Assembly (NCBI RefSeq): GCF_000017505.1
Contig: NC_009675.1
Location: forward strand, 4,964,501 to 5,028,500
Direction of reading: 5' to 3'
Source of the DNA: Anaeromyxobacter sp. Fw109-5
GTDB taxonomy: Bacteria > Myxococcota > Myxococcia > Myxococcales > Anaeromyxobacteraceae
DNA: 64,000 nt
Below are positions 1 to 10,410 of the stretch, piece by piece; position 1 is the stretch's first letter; each line of letters starts with the position of its first letter. The translations under genes were made by a program, and so were the position numbers. The notes below the pieces were generated by a model. That model saw nothing but the letters and a program-made list of their open reading frames with translations, ran no database searches and had not been told where the DNA came from.

Positions 1-1
1 C

Positions 2-1153
2 TTCTCGGGCATGCTCTCCGTCCGCAACCGCGGCATGAGCATCCCCGAGGTCGTCGGGCGCGAGCTCGGCGCCGGGCTCAAGCAGTTCATGCGGGGGTTC
101 TCGATCCTGGTGCTGCTGCTCGTCGGCGTCGTCTTCGTGCTCGGCCCGGCGAAGCTGCTCACGACGCTCTCCGGTATGCCGACGCCGTACTGGGTCGCCC
201 TCATCTTCGCGTACTACTTCCTCGCCACGATCCTGCCCATCGACCAGATCATCGGCCGCCTCTACCCCATCTTCGGCGCGGTGCTCCTGTTCATGGCCAT
301 CGGCCTCACGGCGGCGCTGTTCGCCCAGGGCTACGACGTGCTGCCGAACGTCACGCTCGAGAACCTGCACCCGACGAAGCTGCCGCTCTGGCCGCTCATG
401 TTCATCACGATCGCGTGCGGAGCGATCAGCGGCTTCCACTCCACGCAGTCGCCGCTCATGGCGCGCTGCATCTCCAACGAGAAGCAGGGCCGCGCGGTGT
501 TCTACGGCGCCATGGTCGGCGAGGGTATCGTCGCGCTGATCTGGGCGACGCTGGGGATGTCGTTCTACCAGAGCCCCGAGGCGCTCAACGCGGTCATCGC
601 GAGCGGCGGCCCGGGCGCGGTCGTGAACGAGGTCTCCCTCACCCTGCTGGGCAAGTTCGGCGGCGCGCTCGCGATCATCGGCGTCGTGGTCCTGCCCATC
701 ACCTCGGGTGACACGGCGTTCCGCGCCGCCCGGCTCATCGTCGCCGACTTCCTGAAGTACCCGCAGAAGCTGAAGCTCGCTCGCCTCTACCTCGCGGTGC
801 CGCTGTTCGCCGTCGGGTACCTGATCTCGCTCACGAAGTTCGACGTGCTGTGGCGCTACTTCGGCTGGGCGAACCAGACCCTCGCCACGCTCGTCCTCTG
901 GACCGGCGCCGTGTACATGGTGAAGCGGCGGAAGGCGCACTGGATCGCGACGGTCCCGGCCGCGTTCATGACGACCGTCTCCGTCGCCTACCTGGCGAAC
1001 GCCAAGATCGGGTTCAACCTGCCGATCCCGGTCGCGACCGGCGCCGGCGTCGCCGCGTCGATCGCCGCGCTGATCGCCTTCTTCGCGCTGTTCAGGCCGA
1101 GCCGGGTGCAGGCGCTGGCCGCCGAGCTCGAGGAGCTGGATCGGGCGGCCTGA
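2..1153 (+). CDS. cstA: CstA-family carbon starvation / peptide transporter, 3' part only
   Basis: Inner-membrane transporter of the CstA family, which takes up peptides (and pyruvate in some bacteria) during carbon starvation. The window opens inside the gene: the frame is already open at base 2, and about 383 C-terminal residues are present of a family length near 600-700. Many hydrophobic helices are visible. The stretch LPITSGDTAFRAARLI (about residues 225-240 of the visible part) is a family hallmark, as is GFHSTQSPLMARC near residue 145. The tail ends after a short charged helix. The next gene is convergent, and a strong hairpin lies just past the stop. Family assignment is secure; the substrate is not shown by the sequence. 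Confidence 0.93.
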   Translation, partial: FSGMLSVRNRGMSIPEVVGRELGAGLKQFMRGFSILVLLLVGVVFVLGPAKLLTTLSGMPTPYWVALIFAYYFLATILPIDQIIGRLYPIFGAVLLFMAIGLTAALFAQGYDVLPNVTLENLHPTKLPLWPLMFITIACGAISGFHSTQSPLMARCISNEKQGRAVFYGAMVGEGIVALIWATLGMSFYQSPEALNAVIASGGPGAVVNEVSLTLLGKFGGALAIIGVVVLPITSGDTAFRAARLIVADFLKYPQKLKLARLYLAVPLFAVGYLISLTKFDVLWRYFGWANQTLATLVLWTGAVYMVKRRKAHWIATVPAAFMTTVSVAYLANAKIGFNLPIPVATGAGVAASIAALIAFFALFRPSRVQALAAELEELDRAA

Positions 1154-1168
1154 CGCGGGTCGCGCCCC

Positions 1169-1189
1169 GGCCTCGCCACCGGCGAGGCC
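1169..1189. terminator. Hairpin between convergent genes
   Basis: A perfect 9-bp stem, GGCCTCGCC and GGCGAGGCC, with loop ACC lies 16 bases after the cstA stop and before the stop of the convergent lipoprotein gene. There is no T-tract, so this is a GC-rich hairpin that could end transcription from either side rather than a textbook intrinsic terminator. Confidence 0.55.
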
Positions 1190-1244
1190 ATGGCGGCGGC
1201 CGGGGCCGCGCCGCGAGCGGGCGCGGGCCCCGGCCGATCCCTCC

Positions 1245-2390
1245 CTACGGCAGCGCGAGATCCGCGGTGGCGGTGGCGCCCGCCGGGACGGTGGCGCTCA
1301 CGGATGCACTCGTCGTGAGCGTCTCGTTCCCGTCCCTGTCCACCGTCCGGCGGGTCGCGAGGACGTTGTACGCGCCGGCCGGTACGCTCGGGACGGAGTA
1401 GCTCTCGGAACCGCTCGCCACGGTGCCCGCGGCGGTGCGCACGATGAGCGTCGTGGGCGTGCCGCCCGCGTCGAGGCTCTGGCGCACCTGCACCTCGTCG
1501 GCCTGCGACTCGTTCGCGGTCGGCGAGATGGCGCCGGAGATCGTCCCCACCTCCGAGGTCACGTCGAACGCCGCGTCCCAGGCGACGACGGCGGACGCCT
1601 CGGAGACGGTGATCGCGCCGCTCGCACGCGGGAGATAGACCGCCGGCCCCACCACCGGCTGGCTGACGACGTGGTAGGTCCCGCCCGCGTCGAGCAGGTC
1701 GAGGACGTACGAGCCGTCCGCGCCGGTGATCGCGGCGCGCACGATCGTGGGCTCACCGGCCACCGACGTCTGGGCCGTGACGAGCACGCCGGCGAGGCCG
1801 GCGCCGCTCGCGCGATCGCTGAGCTTCCCGGCGATCGCCCCGGTCGCGAGGACGTCGACGCCGCGCACCGTGGGGCGCAGGATGTACTTCTCCGAGGCGC
1901 CGGTCTCGTGGACGAAGACCGAGCGGTGCGCGTCGAGGTCGACGAGCACGTCGCGGGTGGTGTTCGACTCCACCTCGAAGTTCACGGTGAGCTTCACGCC
2001 GGAGCGCTGGCCCGAGGGGACCGTGAGATCGTGGACGGTCCCGTCCGCGAGCGTGACCGTGTTCTGCGGGCCCAGCACGAGCCGCAGCTGGGTGTACTTC
2101 CCCGCGGGGATGGTCGCGCCGTCCACCAGCGTGGCGCTCACGCCGCCGGTGAGGGTGAGGAGGTCCACCTGGACGTTGGGCGTGCCGAGCACGATCCAGC
2201 CCCCGTCCCCGCCGCCGTCGCGGTGGATCTCCACCCGGCGGACGTCGAGGTGGAGCGCCTGGTAGTCGCCAGGCGCGTCGACCAGGCGGACTCGGACCTG
2301 GCCCTGCTCGTCACTCGAGCCGCAGGCGGAGAGCGCGCCCACGAGCGCGGCCGCGACACCGAGCTTCCAGAACTTTCGAGACGACGTCAT
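1245..2390 (-). CDS. DUF4382 lipoprotein with carboxypeptidase-regulatory-like domain
   Basis: Predicted outer-membrane or periplasmic lipoprotein of 381 residues. A lysine/arginine-positive start and hydrophobic stretch lead to the lipobox LSAC (Cys23). Residues about 30-165 match the DUF4382 pattern (RVRLVDAPGDYQALHLDVRRV near the start of the domain). Residues about 175-260 form a carboxypeptidase-regulatory-like beta sandwich (GAIAGKL, GADGSYVL). A second Ig-like stretch rich in Ser, Thr and Val fills the C-terminus. The ATG at 2390 is chosen because it immediately precedes the signal peptide. It is convergent with cstA. The domains point to surface or polysaccharide/protein binding; no enzyme motif is seen and the real role is unknown. 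Confidence 0.85.
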   Translation of the reverse strand: MTSSRKFWKLGVAAALVGALSACGSSDEQGQVRVRLVDAPGDYQALHLDVRRVEIHRDGGGDGGWIVLGTPNVQVDLLTLTGGVSATLVDGATIPAGKYTQLRLVLGPQNTVTLADGTVHDLTVPSGQRSGVKLTVNFEVESNTTRDVLVDLDAHRSVFVHETGASEKYILRPTVRGVDVLATGAIAGKLSDRASGAGLAGVLVTAQTSVAGEPTIVRAAITGADGSYVLDLLDAGGTYHVVSQPVVGPAVYLPRASGAITVSEASAVVAWDAAFDVTSEVGTISGAISPTANESQADEVQVRQSLDAGGTPTTLIVRTAAGTVASGSESYSVPSVPAGAYNVLATRRTVDRDGNETLTTSASVSATVPAGATATADLALP

Positions 2391-2638
2391 CGGTCGTGTG
2401 CCTCCAGGTTGTGGGTGAGGGTGCGCGCGAACTGGCGCTCGCCCGCTCGAAGGTAGGAACAGGCGACGACGGGAAGAACCTCGTGTCCCTCTTGGGCGGG
2501 ACAAGCTCCCGCGCGGGCCTGATCGGAGCACGCACCGACCCCCCGCCCGGCGGCCGAGCGGGCTTCTCGCCTCCCAGCGAGACTCTGCTCGTCGGCACGC
2601 TCCGCCCCGTGCGAGCGCGCCGTGCGCTCCCGCCGGAG

Positions 2639-3259
2639 TCAGCCCCGCGTGGCGGCTCTCGCCCCTCGAAACACGAGGTAGAGGCCCACCGCCTGGATGA
2701 CGTGGTAGAGCGCGTTGTGGTCGAAGTACCGCGGGTGCAGCGCCACGCCCCCCTGCTGCACCGCCGCCGCCACGAAGGTGAGCCCCATCCCCCACGCGCC
2801 GGCGATCGCGCCTCGGACGCCTCGCCGAGCCACCCGCACGAAGGCGACGAGGAGGACGATCGCCGCCGGCAGGTAGAACGCGATCGCCACCAGGAACCGC
2901 CGGTCGACGCCGACCACCACCGCGGCGTACCCGGCGAACGCCACCGCCACCCCTGCCGTCACCGCGCGCGCGGTGCGCCGGCCGAGCACGAGCCGCGCCG
3001 CCGCCCCCCAGCCGGCCACCGCGGCGAGGCCGACCGCGAGGAGCGTCGCGGTCCAGACCATCCGTCCCGGCGTCGAGGCCTTGTCCGCCACGAAGCCGTG
3101 CTCGGCGGCGCCCAGCCCCGCCGCCGCGGACAGCACCGCGAAGAAGGCCGCGAACCATCTGCTCGCCGGGGCTCCAGCGTCGCGCACCAGCAGCATCGCG
3201 AGCACCGCGCACTCGATGGCGAGACCGAGGTCGGTGAGAGTGACGTCCGGCTCGAGCAC
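2639..3259 (-). CDS. Multi-pass membrane protein of unknown function
   Basis: A 206-residue protein with about six or seven hydrophobic helices covering nearly the whole length. The GTG start at 3259 is chosen because GGAGGT lies seven bases upstream; the frame stays open further upstream but that part is Arg/Ser rich and looks non-coding. Histidines occur near helix ends (AEHGF near residue 46 and LHPRYFDHNALYHVIQ near 170-185). The last of these resembles a motif seen in DUF6962-type membrane proteins. It is transcribed alone, between the lipoprotein gene and a MaoC gene with about 220 bases on each side. I do not recognise a specific activity. Confidence 0.75.
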   Translation of the reverse strand: MLEPDVTLTDLGLAIECAVLAMLLVRDAGAPASRWFAAFFAVLSAAAGLGAAEHGFVADKASTPGRMVWTATLLAVGLAAVAGWGAAARLVLGRRTARAVTAGVAVAFAGYAAVVVGVDRRFLVAIAFYLPAAIVLLVAFVRVARRGVRGAIAGAWGMGLTFVAAAVQQGGVALHPRYFDHNALYHVIQAVGLYLVFRGARAATRG

Positions 3260-3482
3260 GGTGCGACCTCCGGCCCCGTTCCGCCGGGCGCGCCGGGTCA
3301 CCGTACCATCTCGGGCGCGGTTGACCTCACGTGTGCGAGCGGCGCGAGCGGCGTATCGAGACGCTCCCGAGGACGACCTGCGCCTGCTCCTCGACGGATC
3401 GTGAGTCACGTCGTCCGGCGGGCGGTACGGCGCTCGGCGCGCGCGAGCGTCTCGCTCTGAAGCGCCTTCCGAGGTGCGTCGG

Positions 3483-3914
3483 TCACACCGGCACGGTGTA
3501 GCAGAGCGCCGTTCCCTCCAGCGCCACCACCCCGTCGCCTCGGGTCACCGTGGTCTTGAGCTCGGTGATGGGCTTGTCCTCCCGCACCTTCACCACCTCG
3601 ACCGCGCCTGTGATGGTGTCACCGGGTCGCGCCGGCGCCTTGAAGCTCCAGTCCACGTGCAGGAACACCGTGCCCGGGCCGGGCAGGTCCTCGGCCACCA
3701 CCGCGTTCAGGATCGCGCTCGTCACCCCGCCCTGCACGATGATCTCGCCGAAGCGCGAGGCGCGCGCGGCGGCCTCGTCGTAGTGGAGCGGGTTGCGATC
3801 TCCGCTCAGGTCGGTGAAGCGGCGGATGTCCTCCGCCTCGACCCGCCGGCTGCGCTCGGCTCGCTGCCCCACGCGCGGCGTCCCCTTCGGCCACACTGCG
3901 TTCCCCGTCGACAT
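3483..3914 (-). CDS. MaoC-like (R)-specific hydratase / dehydratase domain protein
   Basis: A 143-residue single hot-dog-fold protein of the MaoC type. Family members hydrate trans-2-enoyl-CoA or similar thioesters in the cytoplasm. The signature GDRNPLHYDE (about residues 43-52) carries the catalytic Asp and His of the D-x4-H motif, followed by the expected Gly-rich hydratase core (IIVQGGVTSA). The ATG at 3914 has GGAGGAG just upstream. It is the last gene of a leftward run with the FAD oxidoreductase (29-base gap), flavin monooxygenase and osmC, so it may act on an acyl thioester in a shared oxidative pathway. The exact substrate cannot be told from the sequence. Confidence 0.88.
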   Translation of the reverse strand: MSTGNAVWPKGTPRVGQRAERSRRVEAEDIRRFTDLSGDRNPLHYDEAAARASRFGEIIVQGGVTSAILNAVVAEDLPGPGTVFLHVDWSFKAPARPGDTITGAVEVVKVREDKPITELKTTVTRGDGVVALEGTALCYTVPV

Positions 3915-3943
3915 GTGCTCCTCCTCTCCCGATCCCCTCGAGT

Positions 3944-5167
3944 TCACCTGACCAGCTCCGGCACCGACGCGACGCCCGCGCGCCGCGAGGTCGCGACCTC
4001 GGGCGCCGGCAGCTCGTCGAGCGTGCCGATCAGCTCCACCTCGGTCGCCATCTCGCGCGCGAACCGCTTGTGCAGCTCCTTCGCCTCGTCGAGGTCCCAC
4101 TCGTACGAGGCGATGCGATCGGTGGCCTCGAACAGCCCCACCGACACCGCGTCGCGCGCCGCCTGGTAGCCGGCGAGCGCGTCGTCGGTGCCGCGCACCA
4201 CCGCGCGCGCGAGCAGCTCGGCGTCCCGCAGCGCGTCGGTGATCCCGTGCGCGGTGATGGGATCCTTGAAGTAGCCGGCGTCGCCGACGAGCGCCCAGCC
4301 CGGTCCCCACGCGCGGCGCATGAACCCCGGCGTCCCGGGGAACGGCTGGAGCTTCCCGTCGAGCCGGGCGCCCGCGAGCGCCGCCGCGAGGTCGGGCGCC
4401 GCCTCGGTCAGGACCTGCCGGTACAGCGCGTCGACGCCGCCGGGGAGCGCCTCCAGGAGCCGCGGCGGCGGGACCGCGACGAAGACGCAGGTGCGATCGT
4501 CGCTCGTCGGGATCGCGCCGACGCTCACGCCAGGCCGGTAGTGCCAGTGGTAGCCCTCCACCTCGAGGCCGGACCAGTAGCCGTAGACGACGCCGCTGGC
4601 GTGCCGCCCTTCGCGCTCGGTCGGCGCGCCCACGAGCCGGGCGACCCTCGAGCGCAGGCCGTCGGCGCCGATCACGATCGGCGCCGCCACGCGGGCGCGG
4701 CTCCCGTCGATCCCCTCGAGCTCGGCGCCCACGACGCGCCCGGACTCGCCGCGGACGAGCCCGGCGAGCGCGGTGCCGTGGACCACCTGCGCCCCAGCGG
4801 CACGCGCCGCCTCCACGAGGATGGGATCGAGGAGGGTCCGGCGCGGGGCGTAGAGCGCGTCCACCCCGTCACGCGGCTTGATCGCGACCGCGAGCGCCTC
4901 GTCCGCGTAGTGGAACGTGGCGGCGCGGATCGCTGGCGTCCCGGTGGCCTCCAGCCGGTCGACGAGCCCCCAGCGCGCGAGCTGGAGCACGCCGCCGCGC
5001 ATGAGGGCGTGGGTCGAGATCGTGTCGCTCCCCTCGCGGTCGCGGTCCACCGCGAGGACGCGCAGCCCGGCGCGGGCGAGCAGCATCGCCGTCGAGGCGC
5101 CGGCGCAGCGCGCTCCGATCACGAGGGCGTCGTACTCGGACCGCAAGGGGGTGGAGCTGGAGCTCAT
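3944..5167 (-). CDS. FAD-dependent oxidoreductase / monooxygenase, geranylgeranyl-reductase-like
   Basis: A 407-residue cytoplasmic flavoprotein of the PHBH/geranylgeranyl-reductase superfamily. The N-terminal Rossmann motif is YDALVIGARCAGASTAMLLA, the variant GARCAG form typical of this group. A GADGLRSRVARL motif is near residue 180 and the second FAD motif GDAGYFKDPITAHGITDAL is near residue 285. The start at 5167 is preferred because GGAGGA precedes it. An alternative ATG at 5188 would overlap the upstream stop by four bases (ATGA), so the two genes are translationally close either way. It lies between a flavin monooxygenase and a MaoC hydratase in one operon. Hydroxylation or reduction of a hydrophobic substrate is likely; the substrate is unknown. 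Confidence 0.87.
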   Translation of the reverse strand: MSSSSTPLRSEYDALVIGARCAGASTAMLLARAGLRVLAVDRDREGSDTISTHALMRGGVLQLARWGLVDRLEATGTPAIRAATFHYADEALAVAIKPRDGVDALYAPRRTLLDPILVEAARAAGAQVVHGTALAGLVRGESGRVVGAELEGIDGSRARVAAPIVIGADGLRSRVARLVGAPTEREGRHASGVVYGYWSGLEVEGYHWHYRPGVSVGAIPTSDDRTCVFVAVPPPRLLEALPGGVDALYRQVLTEAAPDLAAALAGARLDGKLQPFPGTPGFMRRAWGPGWALVGDAGYFKDPITAHGITDALRDAELLARAVVRGTDDALAGYQAARDAVSVGLFEATDRIASYEWDLDEAKELHKRFAREMATEVELIGTLDELPAPEVATSRRAGVASVPELVR

Positions 5168-5184
5168 GGTCGTTCCTCCGCGGC

Positions 5185-6423
5185 TCATGCCGCCCGCCTG
5201 TCGAGGCGCGCGGCGAGGTGGTCGACGACGGCGGCGGCGTCCGCTCCGACGCCGTCGAGGAAGCTCGACTTGCGCCGCCGAAGGAACTGCAGCCCGAGCA
5301 CGTAGAGCCCGGGCGATGGGGTGATCCCGCCCGCGTGGCGGATCTCGCCGCGCGCGTCGAGCACGGGCACGCGGAGCCACGGGTAGCTGCGGCGGTAGCC
5401 GGTGGCCCACAGCACGGTCCGTATCCCCTCCGCGCGCAGCGCGAGGGAGCCGGGGGCTCGCGGGGGCGCGACGGGGCGCAGCGGCTCCGCCGGCGGCACC
5501 GCCTCGCCCAGGCTGACGTTGGCGACGTGATCGTCGATCCGCCCGAGGAGCCGCACGAGACGCCGCTCGGCGGAGGCGATCGTCTCGGCGAGGTCCCCGG
5601 AGAGGAGCACGCGGCCGCCCTCGATCCCGGTGACCCGCCCCACGAGCCGCACGCCCGCGTCGCGGAGCACGCCCAGGTCGAGCGTCCGATGGTCCGGGCG
5701 GCCCACGAGCTGGAGCGAGGGCTGGCGCCGCGCCACCTCGAGGTCGCCGACGGCGTCCGTCCCCTCGTCGAGGAACCCGGTGGCGTCGAGCCAGGCCATC
5801 ACGTCGCGCCCGCGGTAGCGTCGAGGCAGCCGGACGTGCCGACCCACCGCGAGCGTCACCGGCCGGCCGGAGCGGTGGAGCTCGTCCGCGAGCTGGAGGC
5901 CGGTCGCGGACGCGCCGACCACGAGCACGCCGCCGGGCGGCAGGGCGTCGGCGTTCCGGTACCGCGTGGGGACGAGCTGGACGACGTCGCCGGGGAGCTC
6001 CGAGGCGAGCGCCGGGACGTGCGGCGTGTCGCAGTGACCCGTCGCGACGATGACGCTCCCGGCCCGCCACGCGCCGGCATCCGTGGTGACGCGGTAGCCG
6101 TCGTCCTCGCGCTCCAGCGCGCGGACCGTGACGCCCTCCTCGACCGGCGCCACGAACGAGCGCGCGTACGCCTCGAGGTAGCCGATCACCTCGCGCCGCG
6201 ACATGAACCCGTCCGGATCCGGCCCGCGGTACGAGAAGCCCGGGAGCCGCGACTGCCAGCGGGGCGTGAGCAGCCGCAGCGACTCCCACCGCTCCGAGCG
6301 CCAGCGCTCGGCGACCCGGCCGCGCTCCAGCACCACGTGAGCCACCCCGCGCGCCTGGAGGCAGCGGCTCGCCGCGAGCCCGGCCTGCCCCCCTCCGATG
6401 ACGACCACGTCCGTGCGCCTCAT
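5185..6423 (-). CDS. NAD(P)/FAD-binding flavin monooxygenase (FMO / YUCCA-like)
   Basis: A 412-residue two-dinucleotide-binding-domain flavoprotein. The FAD motif VVVIGGGQAGLAASRCL is at residues 5-21. GPDPDGFMSRREVIGYLEAYA resembles the region before the active site in FMO-like enzymes. The NADPH motif VLVVGASATGLQLADEL is near residue 165, and the ATG motif (VLWATGYR) is near residue 345. These are the hallmarks of class B flavin monooxygenases, which oxygenate N, S or carbonyl substrates. Its start follows the osmC stop by 73 bases, and its stop meets the next gene's region of starts. It belongs to the osmC-led operon with a sigma-54-like promoter. It could instead be a putative thioredoxin-reductase-like oxidoreductase, but the FMO pattern fits better. 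Confidence 0.88.
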   Translation of the reverse strand: MRRTDVVVIGGGQAGLAASRCLQARGVAHVVLERGRVAERWRSERWESLRLLTPRWQSRLPGFSYRGPDPDGFMSRREVIGYLEAYARSFVAPVEEGVTVRALEREDDGYRVTTDAGAWRAGSVIVATGHCDTPHVPALASELPGDVVQLVPTRYRNADALPPGGVLVVGASATGLQLADELHRSGRPVTLAVGRHVRLPRRYRGRDVMAWLDATGFLDEGTDAVGDLEVARRQPSLQLVGRPDHRTLDLGVLRDAGVRLVGRVTGIEGGRVLLSGDLAETIASAERRLVRLLGRIDDHVANVSLGEAVPPAEPLRPVAPPRAPGSLALRAEGIRTVLWATGYRRSYPWLRVPVLDARGEIRHAGGITPSPGLYVLGLQFLRRRKSSFLDGVGADAAAVVDHLAARLDRRAA

Positions 6424-6496
6424 GACCGCTCTCCCCGCGTGGCGAGCGGCCGCCGGCCCGCGCCCGTGCGCCCGGCCGGCGGCCCCGAGCCGCGCG

Positions 6497-7105
6497 TCAC
6501 GCCTCGTTCACCGAGACCTCGACCGGAACGCCGTTCGTCAGCACGTCGTAGACCGCGGAGCGGGCCCTCGACTGCGCCACGATCTCCCGGAGCTTCTCCT
6601 CCGGCGCGTCGCCCTTGATCTTGAAGCTCACGCGGAGCTGCCGGTAACCGTTCCGGACCTCGTTCGAGATCCCGAGGATGCCGCGCAGGTCGATGTCGCC
6701 CTCCACCGTCGACTCGACCTCGTAGAGCGTCACGCCGCGCGCGGCGGCGACGTTCCCGATGCCGGCGGTGAGGCAGGCCGCGATCGCGTGGAGCAGGAAC
6801 TCGACCGGCGTCGGTCCCTGGTCGCGCCCGACGAGGACCGCCGGGTGATCGGCGTCGAGCTCGAACGCGCGCGCGTGCTGGTGCTCGCCGCCCGCCCCGT
6901 GGAACCCCTCGATGCGGGTCCGGCTGTGCGTGCCCTGCTGCCAGCGGTTCGTCGCCCGGAACTGGAACTGCGCGAGCTCCGGCTGCGCCTTCACCGCGCC
7001 GATGGTCGCGAACAGCGTGGGGGTGTCGACGCCGTTCATCGGCGTGGGCGTGCGGCTCGGCTTGCTCGGCCTGGTGTCGGTCTGCATCGTCGCGCTGGTC
7101 TCCAT
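6497..7105 (-). CDS. OsmC/Ohr-family protein
   Basis: A 202-residue OsmC-family protein. Members reduce organic hydroperoxides with cysteine chemistry, though many paralogues have lost this. The typical [17 protein letters not shown] entry and the helix [20 protein letters not shown] (about residues 103-122) carry the first conserved Cys. The second Cys, normally in a CPxS-like motif, is replaced in [15 protein letters not shown] near residue 180. Peroxidase activity by the usual two-Cys route is therefore doubtful. The N-terminus has about 30 extra polar residues; a start at 7087 is also possible. It is first in an operon of four and is preceded by a sigma-54-like promoter. Confidence 0.86.
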   Translation of the reverse strand: METSATMQTDTRPSKPSRTPTPMNGVDTPTLFATIGAVKAQPELAQFQFRATNRWQQGTHSRTRIEGFHGAGGEHQHARAFELDADHPAVLVGRDQGPTPVEFLLHAIAACLTAGIGNVAAARGVTLYEVESTVEGDIDLRGILGISNEVRNGYRQLRVSFKIKGDAPEEKLREIVAQSRARSAVYDVLTNGVPVEVSVNEA

Positions 7106-7168
7106 CGTCGTCTCCGTCGCCCTGGGGACCGGTCATCGGTCCCGCGTCGGTGGGCGACGGCGGCTATC

Positions 7169-7183
7169 GCAGTCGGCGTGCCA
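7169..7183 (-). promoter_or_regulatory. Sigma-54 (-24/-12) promoter for the osmC operon
   Basis: On the minus strand the sequence reads TGGCACG-CCGAC-TGC. The -24 heptamer is perfect and GG and GC are ten bases apart as sigma-54 requires. Transcription would start near 7157, about 52 bases before the osmC ATG. The divergent gene encodes a sigma-54 activator with an intact GAFTGA loop, which supports the call. Confidence 0.75.
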
Positions 7184-7247
7184 GCCGGACGCGCGCGGGA
7201 GATCGCTGCGGACACGGACTCTCCCTGCGCCGCTCCCCGCCAGGGAC

Positions 7248-7283
7248 GCGACGAGAGCTCGTCGCGGGACGAGGACTCGTCGC
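7248..7283. promoter_or_regulatory. Two abutting 18-bp palindromes, likely activator (UAS) sites
   Basis: Bases 7248-7265 read GCGACGAG-AG-CTCGTCGC, a perfect 8-bp inverted repeat. Bases 7266-7283 read GGGACGAG-GA-CTCGTCGC, the same repeat with one mismatch, with no base between the two. Their centres lie about 100 and 118 bases upstream of the predicted osmC start point, which is typical for an enhancer bound by a Fis-type sigma-54 activator. The activator gene begins 88 bases to the right, so the sites may also control it. Confidence 0.7.
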
Positions 7284-7371
7284 TCCGCTCGACCCGGGGA
7301 TCGCCGGAGTGCGCGCCGCCGCGCGCTCGCTATGTTCCGCTCGCGCGAGAGGCACGGCAGCGGAGCGAGAC

Positions 7372-9354
<1,983 letters not shown>

Positions 9355-9430
9355 ACGTCTCCGTCCCGGAGCCGGCCGGCGAGGGGACGAGCCCGCGAGC
9401 CGTCGGTCCGCGCGATCGCGGCTACCGCGG

Positions 9431-10276
9431 CTAGTGATACGTCTCCGGCCGATCCAGCTCGAGCGCCTCGACCGCGAAGCGCGCGTACGGCCGCGTACGG
9501 CCGCCGACGTGCCAGCTCGCCTCGAGGAGGACCGGCACGCGCAGGCCGTCGACCTCGTGGTACTCGCTGCACTCCGCGGTCCACGGGGTGAGCACCGGCT
9601 GGCCGTCGACCTGGCGATGGCGAGCGGCGGTGATGCGCGACGGCAGCCCGTTCGCGTCGAAGTGGAACGTCGCGGCGACCTCCCTCCCCCGGACGCGCAG
9701 GATGGCTCGCGCGCTCGTGTCGTCCACCGGCGTCCAGCGGACGTAGCGCGCGTCGAGCAGGGCGGTCGGGAACCACACCATCTCGCCGAGCAGCCGCTGG
9801 AGGGCGGCCTCGTCGATCTCGCGCCCGCGGGCGGCCGCGAGCCTGAAGCTCGAGGCGAGCAGGACGCGCAGCTCGCCCTCGCCCGACACGGACCGGTCGC
9901 GCGCGTCGATCCACAGCCCGGGCCCGGTGCGGACGCGGCCCCACCAGACGAAGCCGGGGGGATCGCTCGCGAAGTACTCCTCGCCGCGGATCGCGAGCCA
10001 GGGCCTGTCGAGGCGCGGGCGGAACGTCCCCCCGTGGCGGAGCCGGGCGGCGCGGACGGGCGTGTGCCGCGCGGCTCCCGAAGCTTCCGCGTAGCGGCGC
10101 ACCGGCGGCGGCAGCGCCTCGAGCCCGGCGCGTCGCTGCGGCCCGCCGCTCTCCGAGCTCCACAGCTGGCGCGCCTCCCCGGCGACCCGCCGCTGGAAGC
10201 GCCTCGCCTGCACCGCGATCGCCAGCCCCACGCCTCCCGCGGCCAGCGCGGCGATCCCCATCGACCTGCGGATCAT
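9431..10276 (-). CDS. DUF6544-type conserved protein
   Basis: A 281-residue protein with one N-terminal hydrophobic segment (about residues 5-22), so probably membrane-anchored or secreted. The body matches the DUF6544 style: RLRHGGTFRPRLDRPWLAIRGEEYF, then WWGRVRTGPGLWIDARDRSVSGEGELRV, with a conserved aromatic end (RPYARFAVEAL). Repeated beta-strands suggest a lipocalin-like or SRPBCC-adjacent fold, but this is a guess. The ATG at 10276 begins MIRRSMG. It lies 134 bases downstream of an amino-acid permease on the same strand. The function is unknown. Confidence 0.75.
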   Translation of the reverse strand: MIRRSMGIAALAAGGVGLAIAVQARRFQRRVAGEARQLWSSESGGPQRRAGLEALPPPVRRYAEASGAARHTPVRAARLRHGGTFRPRLDRPWLAIRGEEYFASDPPGFVWWGRVRTGPGLWIDARDRSVSGEGELRVLLASSFRLAAARGREIDEAALQRLLGEMVWFPTALLDARYVRWTPVDDTSARAILRVRGREVAATFHFDANGLPSRITAARHRQVDGQPVLTPWTAECSEYHEVDGLRVPVLLEASWHVGGRTRPYARFAVEALELDRPETYH

Positions 10277-10410
10277 GGCGAGCCCCCCTCCTCGCGGCGC
10301 ATGGTCCCCGATCGCCCGGTCCACCGCACGGTGGCCTTCGGGAGTGGTCCGTCGCGCGGAACCTGCCCGGAGCGCGGCACCTCCCGCCCGGAGGGAGACG
10401 CCCCGACTCG

